A stretch of 64,000 nt of DNA from Plumapathes pennacea (taxonomy: Eukaryota > Cnidaria > Anthozoa > Antipatharia > Myriopathidae), in the NCBI GenBank assembly GCA_964036295.1, contig OZ038463.1, forward strand, positions 32,255,295 through 32,319,294, written 5' to 3'. The position numbers were made by a program, and so were the translations under genes. Of this stretch, positions 22,401-34,690 are shown one piece after another (the first letter of the stretch is position 1; each line of letters starts with the position of its first letter). The notes under the pieces were generated by a model, which worked only from the letters and a program-made list of their open reading frames with translations, made no database searches and had not been told where the DNA came from.

Positions 22401-25400
22401 GCTCCCAATATCTCGATCACTAAAGAAGTAAAGCCAATCCACACGGCAGCTCGCGTGGCAACATTAACAAATACAAAGAACTCGGATGGTGTGAAGGCTG
22501 CAGACAAAACAACGAGGACATTTAGCTTCCGAACAAAAAAACGCATGGGAGGGCAGTTGAGGGCAGGCAAGAGTATAAGGAAAACAAACGGAGTCAATTC
22601 TCGACGCCGCTCGGCTGTAGGCCGAGTAACTACTTCATGTTCTGTACGAGTGGGTTGTATGTGTATGTGTATGCGTGTAATTCTTCCAGAAAAAAACGAA
22701 GAGAGAGCTCTCTTAGAACTATTCCGACTGTTCCGACAGAGAAAACTGTTGACAGGGCTCAGGAAAGTTATCACACAAAAAGGCTATTTCCGAGATGCCT
22801 ATTGCCTCAGCTTCAAAACGAGGGGAAGTGTAAAAGTATTCTTATGGACATGATTTTAATTTGCATGAAATGAACATTACATACAACTAAATTTCATAAG
22901 AAAGGTTTCGCACTAAGCCTCGCTTTAAAACAGAACCAACAGGCATCTCGGAAATGGCCTATTCTATGGTACACGTCAAAAATATCATTACCTATCTGAC
23001 TACGTATGGGTTCTGCTTTGGTAAATCCCAGAGAAAACCAACGAGCAGTTAACACACTGTAGACAGTGATGGCCACAACAAGGGAAAGTACAATACAGCC
23101 TGTTCTCAGCCGTCTTATCGCCTTGCTGTACAACAACTCTCTCGCTTGAGCGAACCTGGAGTGCTCCTGCTTTGTGTTCAACCACTCCAGCACACGCTCA
23201 CCAACCTGTAACGTTGTGGAGGTGGGGCCTGGTAAAAAGAAATAAACGATTAGGCCCAGTTGTTCAAGGTACGATTAACCCTTTCACTTCCAAGTTCAAA
23301 ATGCAGATTCTCCCAACCTTTTAAGGGGAAACTGTGTGGAATGATGTAGTGAGAATTGTTAGTTCAATTTGCTGTGATGTGAGCAAAATATCAAAAGCAA
23401 AGTTCTCCTTACTGTACATGATATATTTCTGGTGAGAAACTGAAGGAGAAAAAAGAAGTTGATCTTAGGAGTGAAAGGGTTAAGCTAATCCTGGGTTAGG
23501 TCTAAACTTTGCTGTCAATTTTAGCCTGGAAACGAGAAGCTTTCGTTCGCTAATCGACTCCTTTGATACATTTTGAACTAGAAGAAGCTCTTTAGTTGAT
23601 CTTTTATCAAAACTAATGCAGTTTGTTAGCCAAGAAATGGAGAAAAAGGATTTGGCTAATCCTGGAATAGCTAAATCGGGCTTTGAACAACCGGGCACAA
23701 GAGATTATCACTTTTAGTTTCAGGCCACGTTTACACGAGAGCGAATTAAACCGAATCGAGACAATGGAAAGTGAGAACTTTGTATCCAAAATAGTTTTCA
23801 AGTGTAAATCGGACCTCAAGGAATTCGTGCAGGAGTTCTATACTACAGCACATAAGTCGTGCACAGGAAAAACAGGGCTTGCAAATGATACGAGGTTTTA
23901 TCCCTAGGAATATAGCAATGAACCTTGACCAACGGAAGTGACTTCAAAAACGGTGCACTTCCGCAATGAAACAGGAAGTGACGCACCTCTTTTTTGTTCA
24001 CTGGTGTCGGACTCGGGTAACACGTTGTCAGCATCTTCATTAACTTCCTCTTGTAGTACTTCTGTGTAACTATCACTCTTGCATTTACTATTGTCTAAAC
24101 AAAGAGGAGATTTATATCAGAACGCATAAGTTAAAGTTTCAAAAACTTGTCCAAGAAAGAAAACCAAAGAGCTCACCAATTTTTTCGTCTTTTGTTGAGC
24201 ACTTGCAGCAGACGTACTTCTTACACCGAAAGCATTGCATTCTTGAAAGAATACACTCATCATCCAACAAACTTATGCACAGCACAATTGTGAGCAAGTT
24301 GAAGAAGTTGTAGTTCCCGGTCAGTAATATCAACAACTGTAGAAATACCTGAAGAAAAACAAAGTTAGAGTCGAGCCAGAGACATTCAAACCTTCATGAT
24401 GTGACGCCATTAGATTCAGTATGTTGTCTTTCAAACTTTAGATGTTGACATTCCACCGTTACAACTGACCTTTTACCCCCACAAACTGACATTTCTCAAA
24501 TCATAAGGTCTCTTGACCTTAAATACTTTTTGACCTTCAACCGTTATAACTGACCCTTGACCTCCACAAATTGACATTTCTCAAATCATAACGTCTCTTG
24601 ACCTTTACTTGTTGACCTTATCAAACTTACAAACATCATTGAGGCTTACCTCACCACAGTAAGCTATTACTCGCAAGGCTCTGACTGGTGCAAAGAACAG
24701 TACAGGCAGACCAATCTCTATAACGTAGCTGAAAAAAAAATGGCCACAATGTTAAATTGAAGGAACTGCGAAACTACCCATGTCACGGGAATGCACTTTT
24801 AAACAATATTTTGCAGTTGAATGGTTGACCTGAATACTGCGAACGAGACGTAGAGTGAGCATTAAAAATGGTAGAAAAAAAACAAGACTCCAACATATCT
24901 TCCCCTGTAAACTTACGTCAATGTGACACTAAATCTTTGAAACCAATCGGGAAACTTCTGTGCGTACCAGGCTATTGGAGTTGGAATGCACTGAAAAAAT
25001 AAAAATACACATTTATGACCTTTGTTACTGGATGTAAAACATATCAAAAACAGGGGTTCCATACTGTCAGTAACACAATGGAAGTATAGTCCCTGTGAAA
25101 ACTACTTTTGGTCTGCGTTGACGTAGAGGTTAGACATACATACAATAATTTCTGCATTATGATTGGCTGAGCGCACGTCAATTTATCCCAAACAGTGCAA
25201 AAAAGTGAAATTAACAGTGCAGAAATTTGAAATTGAAAATTCCTGACAGCCTAGGCACACGTACTAATTTGCAAATCCAAACAAAACAGAAAGCGTGTTT
25301 TCATTCCTCAGGAAGATTCCGATTCTATTTACGAGAAAACAAAGTTCTTGAGAGACACTGAAAAAAAAATATGCTCGACGTAAATTATTGTATGCATGTT

Positions 25401-28400
25401 ATTAACAAATAATCACATGATTTCTCATGCAATTTTGGAATAAATGAGCACTCGTAAAGTTTTCAAAGACAACAAATTGCACTCGTGCAATTTTGTGGTT
25501 TTTGAAAAATTTACGAGTACTCGTTTATTCCAAATTGCACTCGAAATCATGCGATTACCTATAGTGTGTATGGATATGTTAATGCCGTAAAGATAATGCA
25601 AGCTGACGGTTCAAAACTTTGCACCTTAGTTGACACGATGCTTTTTTCCCTAGTATATATTAAACATAGCTGTAGGGCACACCTGAGATTCATAGTGCCA
25701 GTTGAGTGCGGTCAGGTCCCACCACGTGCGATCTAGAGCTGTCAGCTTCACTACTCCTGAGGCAAACATCAGACGAAAGAGAAGCCACTTGACCAGCCAC
25801 AACGTCACGCTGTCATGATGTCTGGAGATATTCCTGAAACACAGCAGCAAGTCATTCTGTTTCAAAGAGATGTGAATGCACAGCAGAGCGCTGGTGTTTT
25901 GCACCGTCCGTGAATACCTGGCATACTGTTCATATGAACACAGTAATTCATACAAAAAATTCATGTGCGTATACCTGAACCTTTGGAACTTGAAAAATAT
26001 TAACCTCCAAGGGACAAGAACAATGTTCCACGGAGCCACAAGAAATGCAATGAAACCTGACTCAAGTAGCAAGCCATCCCTGGGGCCAAATGAAAGTGAG
26101 AAATGTAATTAGAGTTGGCCATAGTGAACAAACGTAAAGTCTACTGTAGGTACAGTACACTGCAGTTCAGCTTGACCTATTTATTTCATAAGACTTTTAT
26201 TTCAATCTATTTGAAGTTGAATCTTATACCTTATTCAAAAATTCTATTAAGACTTATATCCAAAATCATTTAGATTTTAATAATAATTATAACTAAATTT
26301 TAGTTTGATAGTGAAAACTATATTACTTTTTAATCACAGCCATCACCTGAGCTGCAATTAGTAATAATGTTGCTTATTTTTTGACTGGGGATCTTCTCTG
26401 AAAAGCCCAGTAGGGCTTGCTAAGATCTCCTGCCACTGTAGTTATCAAATGTAAACACTTCCTCACTATTTGTAAAATGATGGCGAATAAAGAATAGAAT
26501 TCACTTGTTTAATGTTTTATAGAAATGTCTTTTTTTATGTTACTTGATTTATTTGATAGTTTTGTCTGCCAAAACAAAACATATAAGCACTTACAGTGCA
26601 CAGAGCATGATTGGAACTAGACTATTTACTAATATTGTGACATCATCCTCGGCACATTCCCAGACACATACGCATATGTGCTGTAAGAACATGGGGCAGT
26701 AACTGCGAATGTCTAAAAATCAAGGAATCTTACCACTGATACCACAGAAACAACTGTCCAACCTGAACAGAAACATGCTGGTGTCATTATCAGACAAAAC
26801 TTCTATGACTACCTTATTACATGAAACTTTTGCGCCAGTTTAATTTCGGGACTGTGAAAAAATCGCAAAATTAACGTGCGCAAAATTTTAAAATTCGAAA
26901 TCAAACTAACTAAAGTGACCTAGGATATAAAATTTCGAAAATTGCAAAATAATACACCCCCAAAGTCACAAAATTAAGATGTTGCAGAAATTTCATGTAA
27001 AAAGGTATTATATTAGGTATTAATAACTAACATATTCTCTAATAACAGGGATTGATTAATGAATTATTTAACCAGATAAAGAAAATCTTTACAAGAAACT
27101 AAGTTTTAGTATTGTCTGTTATTTGATCTCTCTCTGTCTGATAATTTGCTTATTTTTACTAAAACACATTATTTATTTATTTTTTTATATTTTGTTTATT
27201 TAAACAATATTTTATTCTTAGCATCTGTTTAAATTTTATTAGATCCATTTTCTCTTTATCACAGCTTTGTAATACTTTTATATACTTTAAATTCAATAAC
27301 TTAACTGGAATTTTAAACTTAGTCCAAGCTTTGTTATACATACATTATATCATACAATATCAGTCTTTTCTCAGAGCAAGCTAAACAAATGCCAAGTTCC
27401 CTAAAAAGGGACTCAAATGCATGGGGAATATCTGCACTGCAAGCCAATTATCAACCTCGGATATGAGAGATCGGCCTTTCAACTAGTTAAGAAATTAAAC
27501 ATACTGTTAGTAATATATAATTTTACAATAGAAGCCCGCTATCTCAAACTCTCAAGGGAAGCAAGAAATAGTCAGAGATAGTGGGGGATCAAGATAGTGG
27601 GGACTTGTACCAAGAAAAAATTTATACCAAGTTCAATTCTGATGAAAAATGGATTCTTTTCAAGATAGTGGGGAGTTTGAGATACTTGAGTTCAAGATAG
27701 CAAGACTCTACTGTATACCAATCTGTCAAATCAACTTACTTGCACCAAAGAAAAGTAAAGGAACCACAACAAAAGGTAACTTATGCAATCCCGGCATCGT
27801 TGTGACACCAACAGAATAAGTGATAGTGATATTCCCACTATGCACAAGAACTCCATGCCGGAGGATGTGTCCAACCCAACATAACGTGTGACCCAGAGCA
27901 GAGTGGGAGCACGAGAGAACTGACCTCCAAGGGATTCTGAGGAAACATAATTATAATAATGCATAATTATATTGGTACAAATTAAAATGTAAAATGCAAT
28001 AAAACTGCAATAGGTGGAGAATCATATTGTCTTAAAAAAATAACAATATCCTCAAACAGAAGCATTGCAGCTAGTAGTTCATATTATTATTTTATGTACA
28101 GTATAAATAACATAAACAAAGCAGCGTAACAAAGATTTTTTTTATTCCTAGGATCCAGTGTCTAAGGGTATATTTACCAACATGTGGATTTTATATGTTT
28201 CATTTTATTACAATAAATAAATTATTCTGGTTTGATAATCAAACAATCATGCAACCAAAGGAAATTTAGGCCTTGGTTATGATAGGTGTATAGTTAAGGT
28301 ATGTATAAAAGGCTGAGAAGAATGCATGGAGAATCAGGGTGAGATTCATTCTCTGCACTGCCACAAAAACATGTAGCTCCTGACCTGCATTTTCCAACAC

Positions 28401-29845
28401 AGTTTGTGCTCTCTATACAATCTTAGAGGGCAAGGGAGGGACTTCTTGCAGTCTTTAATTTTACCTGGACATTTTTTACAGCTTTTTCTGCAGTTCTCTT
28501 TCATCCATGGACCATTCCTCTCACATTCTCCTGCTGATGCCCAAACTGCACATTTGGGGGTCTTGTCCAAACATGACGTCACTTGATCACAATAAAAATC
28601 ATTATGCATGCTGGCATGATAGTATAATTATAATACTGGGCCCAGTTTTTCAAGGCATGATTAGGCTAATCCTGGATTAGGTCTAAACTTTCTTGTCATT
28701 TTTTTAGCCTGAAAACGTGAAAGTTTCGTCCACAACGACTTTCTTGATAACGTTGTAAGCTGAAACAAGCTTTTTATTTCATCTCCGAACAAAATCCTGC
28801 AGTATATTGGCAGAGAGGTCGAGAGAAAGAATTTCGTTAATCCTGGATTAGCTTAATTGACTTTCAAAAAACCGGGCCCTGGTAGATATGGTAACAGCTT
28901 ATATTGTTTTGTTCAAACTGACAATCAGCAGGAACAATAATAGCAAACTAGGGCAGATATGAGAGCTCAGTGTGACCTGCTACTTTCTCATCCTTGTTTT
29001 ACAACAAATCCCTGGAGACTCTGAATATGGAAGCATCACAGCAAGTCACTTACAGTCAAAAAGTTAATGACTGTAAGTACTTTACCTGACATGGCCGTCA
29101 CATTTAAAGAGACCCTCTCACCATAGATGCTTTGCACACCTAGTGACTGACGACAGCCATTTTCATACCATACGAAAATGGCAGATTCTCATGTTTTTCT
29201 ACATTTTAGTGCAAAATATATCAGCACAAACTCAGAAAGTAAATTGATACAGCAAGCAGCGACAGTCAGATCGATTAGTCATAATGTGGACACCTCTGCA
29301 GGAAAGTTGACTTCCGGATGTAAATATAAACATGGGCATGCAAAGCATCTACGGTGAGAGTGTCTCTTTAATAAAACAAAAATACTAAAATATGCATCAT
29401 GCCGAGATGTCACAAAAACTTACGGTCATAAAGAACATAACTTGCGGGAAGAAGTCCATTAGGTCCATAAAGTCCTGTGGATATGCAAGAATAAAGTAGC
29501 ACTTCTAGAGATATCAATATTATTAACCCTTGGACGTACAGCGGTGACGGCCAGCCCCACCCACCCCCCTTACCATCCCCTTCCCCCCGTGTTTCTTTAT
29601 AAAATTACTTTATAAAATTTAAGTGAACATCATAAACAAATCACCCAAGAACTTATTATATAACCAGACGCCAGTAAAAAGGCGCAATACGGTATGTTCA
29701 CAGTGACCAGAGATTTGTCATATCGAAAGGACTTACCTGGGATCTGTACATACAACGACGTAAAAGCGAACAGGTAGACCGCCGCGATGCACCAAAGAAA
29801 ACCTTGACTGACTACCTGTTGTCGACCACGAAACACGACCGCCAT
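16747..29845 (-). CDS. LMF2: lipase maturation factor 2 (20 exons, 868 aa)
   Basis: Exons in coding order: 29737-29845, 29424-29474, 27740-27936, 26734-26762, 25975-26079, 25683-25833, 24917-24990, 24650-24728, 24177-24348, 23987-24094, 22992-23228, 22392-22497, 21720-21840, 21180-21295, 20586-20655, 19509-19563, 18658-18895, 18185-18299, 17504-17673, 16747-17050. Phases agree throughout; length is 2607 nt with stop. Recognised family blocks: [16 protein letters not shown] at the N-terminus, [41 protein letters not shown], and [16 protein letters not shown] near the C-terminus. It is a multi-pass ER membrane protein; LMF proteins are needed for folding and export of dimeric lipases such as lipoprotein lipase. 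The last exon adds a cysteine-rich stretch ([15 protein letters not shown]) that I do not know from vertebrate LMF2. Exon 13 needs a GTGGGT donor. Intron 2 holds an optional ShKT exon. Confidence 0.93.
17831..17880. repeat. perfect hairpin in LMF2 intron 18
   Basis: The arms cccgtttcaaacgtcgcgcc and ggcgcgacgtttgaaacggg flank about 8 nt. Just upstream, tagttggaatcgccaacta makes a second small hairpin. Confidence 0.85.
19371..19410. repeat. poly(A) tract in LMF2 intron 16
   Basis: About 40 consecutive A bases on the plus strand. Length in assembly may not be exact. Confidence 0.9.
22785..22968. mobile_element. MITE-like inverted repeat in LMF2 intron 11
   Basis: The left end ggctatttccgagatgccta and right end caggcatctcggaaatggcc are reverse complements; inside are ttcaaaacgagg and cctcgctttaaaac. 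Same family as 14878-15040. Confidence 0.85.
23253..23696. mobile_element. nested pair of MITE-like elements in LMF2 intron 10
   Basis: The outer element runs from ggcccagttgttcaaggtac to gctttgaacaaccgggc and shares its body (gctaatcctgg.ttaggtct) with 28640-28878. At 23275-23483 it is split by a second element whose ends are ccctttcacttcc and ggagtgaaaggg, bounded on both sides by TTAA. A TTAA duplication is typical of piggyBac-type transposition. Confidence 0.85.
25411..25558. repeat. fold-back repeat in LMF2 intron 6
   Basis: The left arm from taatcacatgatttctcatg and right arm ending gaaatcatgcgatta are imperfect reverse complements meeting at aaattgcactcgtgcaattt. Confidence 0.85.
27526..27716. 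mobile_element. MITE-like element, second copy of the 16386-16570 family
   Basis: The left end acaatagaagcccgctatct and right end gatagcaagactctactgta are mirrored. It lies in LMF2 intron 3, about 24 nt outside the exon 3 donor. Confidence 0.75.
28465..28581 (-). CDS. ShKT-domain cassette exon inside LMF2 intron 2
   Basis: The open frame around this exon (28346-28609) contains six cysteines with spacing C-x6-C-x8-C-x10-C-x3-C-x2-C plus the conserved W, G, M and S-C of ShKT domains. With acceptor CAAG at 28582 and donor GTAAAA below 28465 the exon is 117 nt with phase 1 at both ends. LMF2 exon 2 ends in phase 1 and exon 3 starts in phase 1, so inclusion adds 39 residues without changing the frame (907 aa). 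It would sit between the first and second membrane segments, which in the LMF1 topology is the ER lumen. The acceptor has a weak pyrimidine tract. The same exon with the same borders is kept in the duplicate at 50949-51065. It could instead belong to a separate nested gene. Confidence 0.6.
28640..28878. mobile_element. MITE-like element absent from the duplicate copy
   Basis: The ends gcccagtttttcaaggcatg and ctttcaaaaaaccgggcc are imperfect inverted repeats, with ctgg on each side (28636 and 28879). The duplicate at about 51122 reads straight through as aatactggtagat, so the element inserted here after the duplication or was cleanly lost there. Same family as the outer element at 23253. Confidence 0.85.
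29104..29371. mobile_element. TTAA-flanked MITE in LMF2 intron 2
   Basis: It begins TTAA-agagaccctctcacca and ends tggtgagagtgtctct-TTAA in mirrored form (ggtgagagtgtctctttaa). Length is about 268 bp including both TTAA. The orthologous place in the duplicate (51341-51863) has two copies head to head. Confidence 0.85.
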
Positions 29846-30379
29846 ATTGAAAATATACTTCGTACGAAAGACTGTCAGAAAAAGAAGGGCCGGGAGGTAC
29901 AGTACAACAGAAGATTCTACTTGATCGCCGGTCTATCTAGCTGGGCGCATTTCGGCGCATATCAGTCTTTTATTCAGTAAACTCCACAGCGTGCTGACAA
30001 AAGAGATTTGAGGAAGCCCTGGGGATGAGCAGACGCTGACCACTGTACTTCAGGCTCGTCCCTTCTTAGTACTTCTACTGACTGCAGGACCACTTTTGTT
30101 GCAGATTGTGGGTCTTTTCACGATCCAGGTTGACAAGGTACGGCACTTTGAAAATACCTTTTCGTATTTCTTTACTAGAAATACGATATTCGCAGAGGTC
30201 CCACGCCCAAGTAATCGATTATGTATGACACTGCTTAGAGCTCTCATGTACTGTATGCTTTCACTACACATCTCAATATTATATAATGTAATTAAAGGCG
30301 GATGACACTATATTAGCATTTACATGATAGTGGCATGTGTCCCATTCCGGAGAGTACTCATCATAATTTTGGGTGGGGT

Positions 30380-30735
30380 GTGCCGCCTGTACCTGAAAAC
30401 CCCTTACCCTATTTCAGACCAAACTATGTGACTTACTATACCCATTTTAGACCTGACTCCATAAATATATACACCCTATTTCAGACCTGACTCTAAAATG
30501 TAATACCATATTTCAGACCTATTTTAGAGATATATTTCTTTTGCATCAATTTCCGCCCTGTGTTTTTTCCATTTGCTGTGCATTGTCCGCTGCGACACAT
30601 TTCTATTAAAATCATACCCTATCCCAGGCCAAAAAGGCAAAATCTATACCCTATTTCAGACTAAAAATGTTTGAAAACGATACCCTTTGGGGCGGCACAT
30701 ACCTATATGGCATAGTACTCCCCCCCTCCCCGGGG
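30380..30735. repeat. dispersed 'ccctatttcagacc' repeat, copy 2
   Basis: At least five occurrences of ccctatttcagac or close variants end in ccctttggggcggcacatac and a C/G-rich tail. Same family and orientation as 6844-7055. It lies within the 4.56-kb block missing from the duplicate. Confidence 0.8.
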
Positions 30736-32324
30736 TCCCACTGCTGTTTGAAGAGTACAGCAATTTTATTATATAATATGTAGGGTAGTCTTAAAAGAAG
30801 GAAGTTCTTATGATATTATTCATCATGCCATGTCCATTTCACAGTAATTTATTCTGTCTCATAAGAAAGTATACATAGTCAGTCTTTGCACTACATTCAT
30901 TGGTGAAAGACTGTATATTACATACTTCTCAAGTACCTGTAGGTTACATTATACTTCTCAGAAGCAAATTGATATGCATGTGTTGCCCAGTACATGTACA
31001 AACACACAAAATCCCATGCCAGAGAAATATAGCCCTAACCCTATACTCTCCTGTGAGTAAAAATGGAAAAATGAATTATAAATATTCAATAATTTTACAG
31101 AATATTAGACAAATGAGAGTCAGGTTTGCACATTATCCACAACTGTAAGATGCTGTGAGACATGAGAAGAGCATCAGTTTAGTACTGTATTGAAATTCTT
31201 ATCTTAAAAAAGTCTCATTTCCCATGTCATGTGGGTATAAACTACCTCTTCCTAATCACAGAAAGATACTTTTTCCAGTTGGACTTAGTGAACTTCATGC
31301 TTGTCTTGATATTTAGGGACCTATGAAAAACAAAACAAGCATCAAAGTCTATAATTTAAAAAGTGTGTTCTGTGGCTTGAGATACTATGTGTTGGTGGGG
31401 TAACAGTTTAGACAATATCTCACCAGATGTCATGCAGGTGCATGGAAAAAAACTTGTTCAGAAGAAAACTTATTAAACTATATCACTAATTCTATCTAGG
31501 AAAAGAAAGAAATTAATGCTAGTAAAGAGCTGGCTGAAGTGAAATGAAACTGTGGTAAATGGAAATGACTTGTTTGGCTTATAATTAATATGTATCTTTG
31601 CAAATGGATTTTTGACTTTCAGTCTACTGAAGGCATTGACCTGTCAGGGCATTATCTAATTGAACTTGTTTAGATCATGGCAATTTTTTTCTGCCCACAC
31701 CAGCTACTAACACAGTAAATCTCTTCTGAACATTACTTTATACACAGTAATGTATAAAGTACAGCTAAACTGCTAATTCAAAAATGCAAAAGGAATTGCA
31801 GCAATAAAATACATTCTTTTCCTGGTGCCAAATTGACAAAATAATCATTCATAACAATTTCTAGTTTACTAAACATCATTTCTGTTTATTTATATATACA
31901 TTTTATATTAGTATATGTACTATGATTTATAGCAAAGGGAAGGGGGGCTTAGTAAGACAAAGAAGTAAACACAAACAAAGACTGTATATGGAAAGTAGTG
32001 GCCGGGTTTTGGAAAGTTTAGCCCAACATAAAAAGTACAGTTCAAATAACATTTGACTTATAGTACTTATACAGTGTTATACAGTACATGATAAAAACAG
32101 CTGAGCAGTTAAAACAAAACTGCCTACTTAAACCAGAACTCACAAGTTTTTGCACTGTATAATTTCACAGAGGACAAATATTTTGATCTGTTTTTCTGAT
32201 AAACTGAAATCATGGTTTCTAGTGCTGCAATTTTAATAAACACAGTTCTCTCTAATCAAATGCACAGAAACTCCAACTTCTTCTGTGTGAGTGATATATG
32301 TTGTGATTTTGTCTATAAATAGAT
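30736..32324. other. no gene seen
   Basis: AT-rich intergenic sequence with only short open frames of poor composition. It is part of the block absent from the duplicate. Confidence 0.5.
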
Positions 32325-32480
32325 CTTATTAACCGAGCGCGCGGTCCGTACAGTAAGTTATGGACCGAGTTTTTTTCGTCGCCTTATGGCCCGAGCGCGC
32401 TTCGCGCGAGGGCCATAAGGCGACGAAAAAAACGAGGATCCATAACTTACAGTACGGACCAAGCAAACGAGGTTAATAAG
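32325..32480. repeat. fold-back element
   Basis: The left arm (cttattaaccgagcgcgcgg, ttttttcgtcgccttatggc) is mirrored by the right arm (gccataaggcgacgaaaaaa, gaggttaataag), centred on gcgcgcttcgcgcg. Confidence 0.9.
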
Positions 32481-33510
32481 ATATTTATTATATGGCTTTA
32501 GATCTTTCGGCAAACACAAAACAAGGCCCCAACGAGTACTCGTCTCGTTCATTCAACAACATCAATCGCGATCAGGCATGAATTACGCACGTTTGTTTTC
32601 ACAACAAATTCAGTAACAGCTTACAATTCTACCGATTTGAAAATCTTGAAAGAAAATATGCGTCTGTCGAACCAACTGCCTCGATAAATACTAATTTGTT
32701 CTGAGCTGAATGAAATGGCCCATAGCGTGTGTCAAACAACGACACTGCAGTGAACTTTATTCGGTGAACGACTCGAACTCGCCCTTGCTTGCTCACTAAA
32801 GATTTAAAAAAACTGCAGTCTTATCTCTTTCCAGAAGAAACTGCTTTGTAACTCAGAGTATTTTTTATTCTTTTGAATAAGTTTCTTACACGTACAATAA
32901 TGTAGAAGTCAAAATGGCACTAAAAGAAAATCATTTCATCACAAACTGTGACCGACACATCGTTGAAAGTTATATTATTCAAAACTCACCGCTTAATTTT
33001 CCTGCCTCCTCGTGGAGCGTTTAGGTTTCTTCCAGCAAAATAAACGTCCTCAAATCACCACGGCGTTTTTGTCCCAGTCAGTGATTTCGAAATACAGAAC
33101 TCTCGTGCATTGTGAAAAATTATTTACAGTCTTCATAGTGCGCCATGACGAGCAAACATGTCTGCAAAACTTGATTCTTGCACGGTTTTAGTCATAACTG
33201 TTCACGGTGATTGTTCGCTTTCCACTTTCTTCCTGGCAAGTGTGCAAATTTTAACACAGAGGTGAAAGAACCCTCCATACTCTGCAGCGGTTGTTGTCAA
33301 TGACGGCTGAAGTCGCAAGCAATTTTTTCCTCAGATGTTTTCCTTCTTCGTAACGGTCATTTCCAAGATTGTAAGCTTTCCCCGATCATCATAACTTAAC
33401 AGTGAGTATCCGGAACGTTTAAACTTCCCATTGCACTTCTGGGCCTTTTATGACAAACGTTTAGAAACTTTTCGAGTAATCATTTGCGATCCACATGTGC
33501 AAACTGATTT

Positions 33511-33632
33511 TGCGGTCCGTACAGTAAGTTATGGACCGGTAAATTTGACCAATCAGAACGTGCGTAAAATCAATTTGCGGTCCGTACAGGAAAGTATGGA
33601 CCGGTAAATTAACCAATCGTAGCGTGCGTAGT
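33511..33632. repeat. 65-bp direct duplication related to the fold-back arm
   Basis: tgcggtccgtacag.aa.tatggaccggtaaatt occurs at 33511 and 33576, each followed by accaatc..a.cgtgcgta. The phrase ggtccgtacagtaagttatg is shared with the arm at 32342. Confidence 0.85.
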
Positions 33633-33904
33633 ATCAGTGCCATATAATAAAGCAAGTTACTTGTTAAGTGGCAAATTATTAAACCTCTGCACTGTATGAC
33701 ACTGGAAGTTAATTTAACTGTCAAGACTCAAACGGTCAAAACAGTTTTCTGTCGTGAAAATTTATAGCATCCCAACAACAAAGCTCTATCGCGGCCACAA
33801 AATGTCCGATAAGCTCGAAGCAATGCATAACGGACGAGTTGAGTGAAGAAAGCAAATAGACGTGTATTACCTGCCCCTTGGAGCTATCGGCTGGCCTTCA
33901 AGCA

Positions 33905-34395
33905 CTATTTTAGCTTATTTTCTGTCCTCCTGCTGTTCGTGCAGAGCCGGGTTGTCAGGGTTAGCCCATCCACGGCTATGCAGATATTGTTGCCTCTGGA
34001 AGTTGCCTCATTTTGAGCCTGAAGCCTGCGGGCCTCTTGTGCAATCGTTTCATTGTGGCGTCGGGAAACAGCTCGTTGTCGAGCGGCTTTCACGCGCTGT
34101 TCTTTTGCCTGAGTTGTTTCTTGGGCCAGCTTCTGCCTATGATGCTCCCGATCAGCTGCTCTCTTTCCTGGGTTGTCTCCTGAGCTCGTTTCTGCTGATA
34201 ATGCTCTCGGTCATACCGTTGCTTCGCTCTTTTGGCAGCGACAGCACTGTCTGTTTGCCGTCTGCGCTCGACACGGATACACCGCTCCTGCCTTGTCTTA
34301 CGAATTCGTCTTAGTCTCGCTTGTTCTCTTCGTCTTTGAAGACAAACTTGTTTCTCCTCTTGAGAGTGTTCGGTTTGATTCTTCGCTTGATTCAC
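33905..34395 (-). pseudogene. arginine-rich coiled repeat ORF, frameshifted fragment
   Basis: Two overlapping minus-strand frames (34090-34395 and 33905-34093) together give an Arg/Gln/Glu-rich stretch with phrases such as QRRREQARLRRIRKTRQER and KRAQETTQEREQ. The break between frames suggests a decayed gene. The recurring R-x-R-x-x-E-T-x-x-Q-R-E pattern resembles STPR-type repeats found beside mobile-element helicases; this is inference. Related fragments are at 36436-36642 and 53738-54097. Confidence 0.45.
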
Positions 34396-34429
34396 ACTTG
34401 CCAGTGTCCGTTGGACCAGCAGACCACCA

Positions 34430-34690
34430 CGTGATCAACCCAGCAGACACCGCGGTGCGGGAAGGTCGCCCGTGAACGAAAAACATTTAAAAACACGAGA
34501 TTCGAGGTCGCGAGAGGAAAGAGCCTGGGAACGAGGTTAGAGTGTTCTACCCAGCAAACCCCGCGCGTGATTCTGTTCCGAGTTTCTACCCAGCAGGCCC
34601 CGCTGCGCGGGGAAGTGATTCTCTTCCGATGTTTTTCCCAGCAAACCCCGCTGCGCGGGGAGGTCGCCCGTGAACGAAAAACATTAAAAA
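34430..34690. repeat. GC-palindrome direct repeats
   Basis: Four imperfect units of cccagca.accccgctgcgcgg, spaced 50-110 bp. Two contain the palindrome ccccgctgcgcgggg, and two are followed by ggtcgcccgtgaacgaaaaa. Confidence 0.8.

Noticed and set aside
22326-22853. 175-codon plus-strand frame
   Set aside because: It overlaps LMF2 exon 12 in antisense and starts in a T run.
33862-34475. Two overlapping plus-strand frames of 150 and 100 codons
   Set aside because: They are antisense to the arginine-rich minus-strand relic and have atypical composition.
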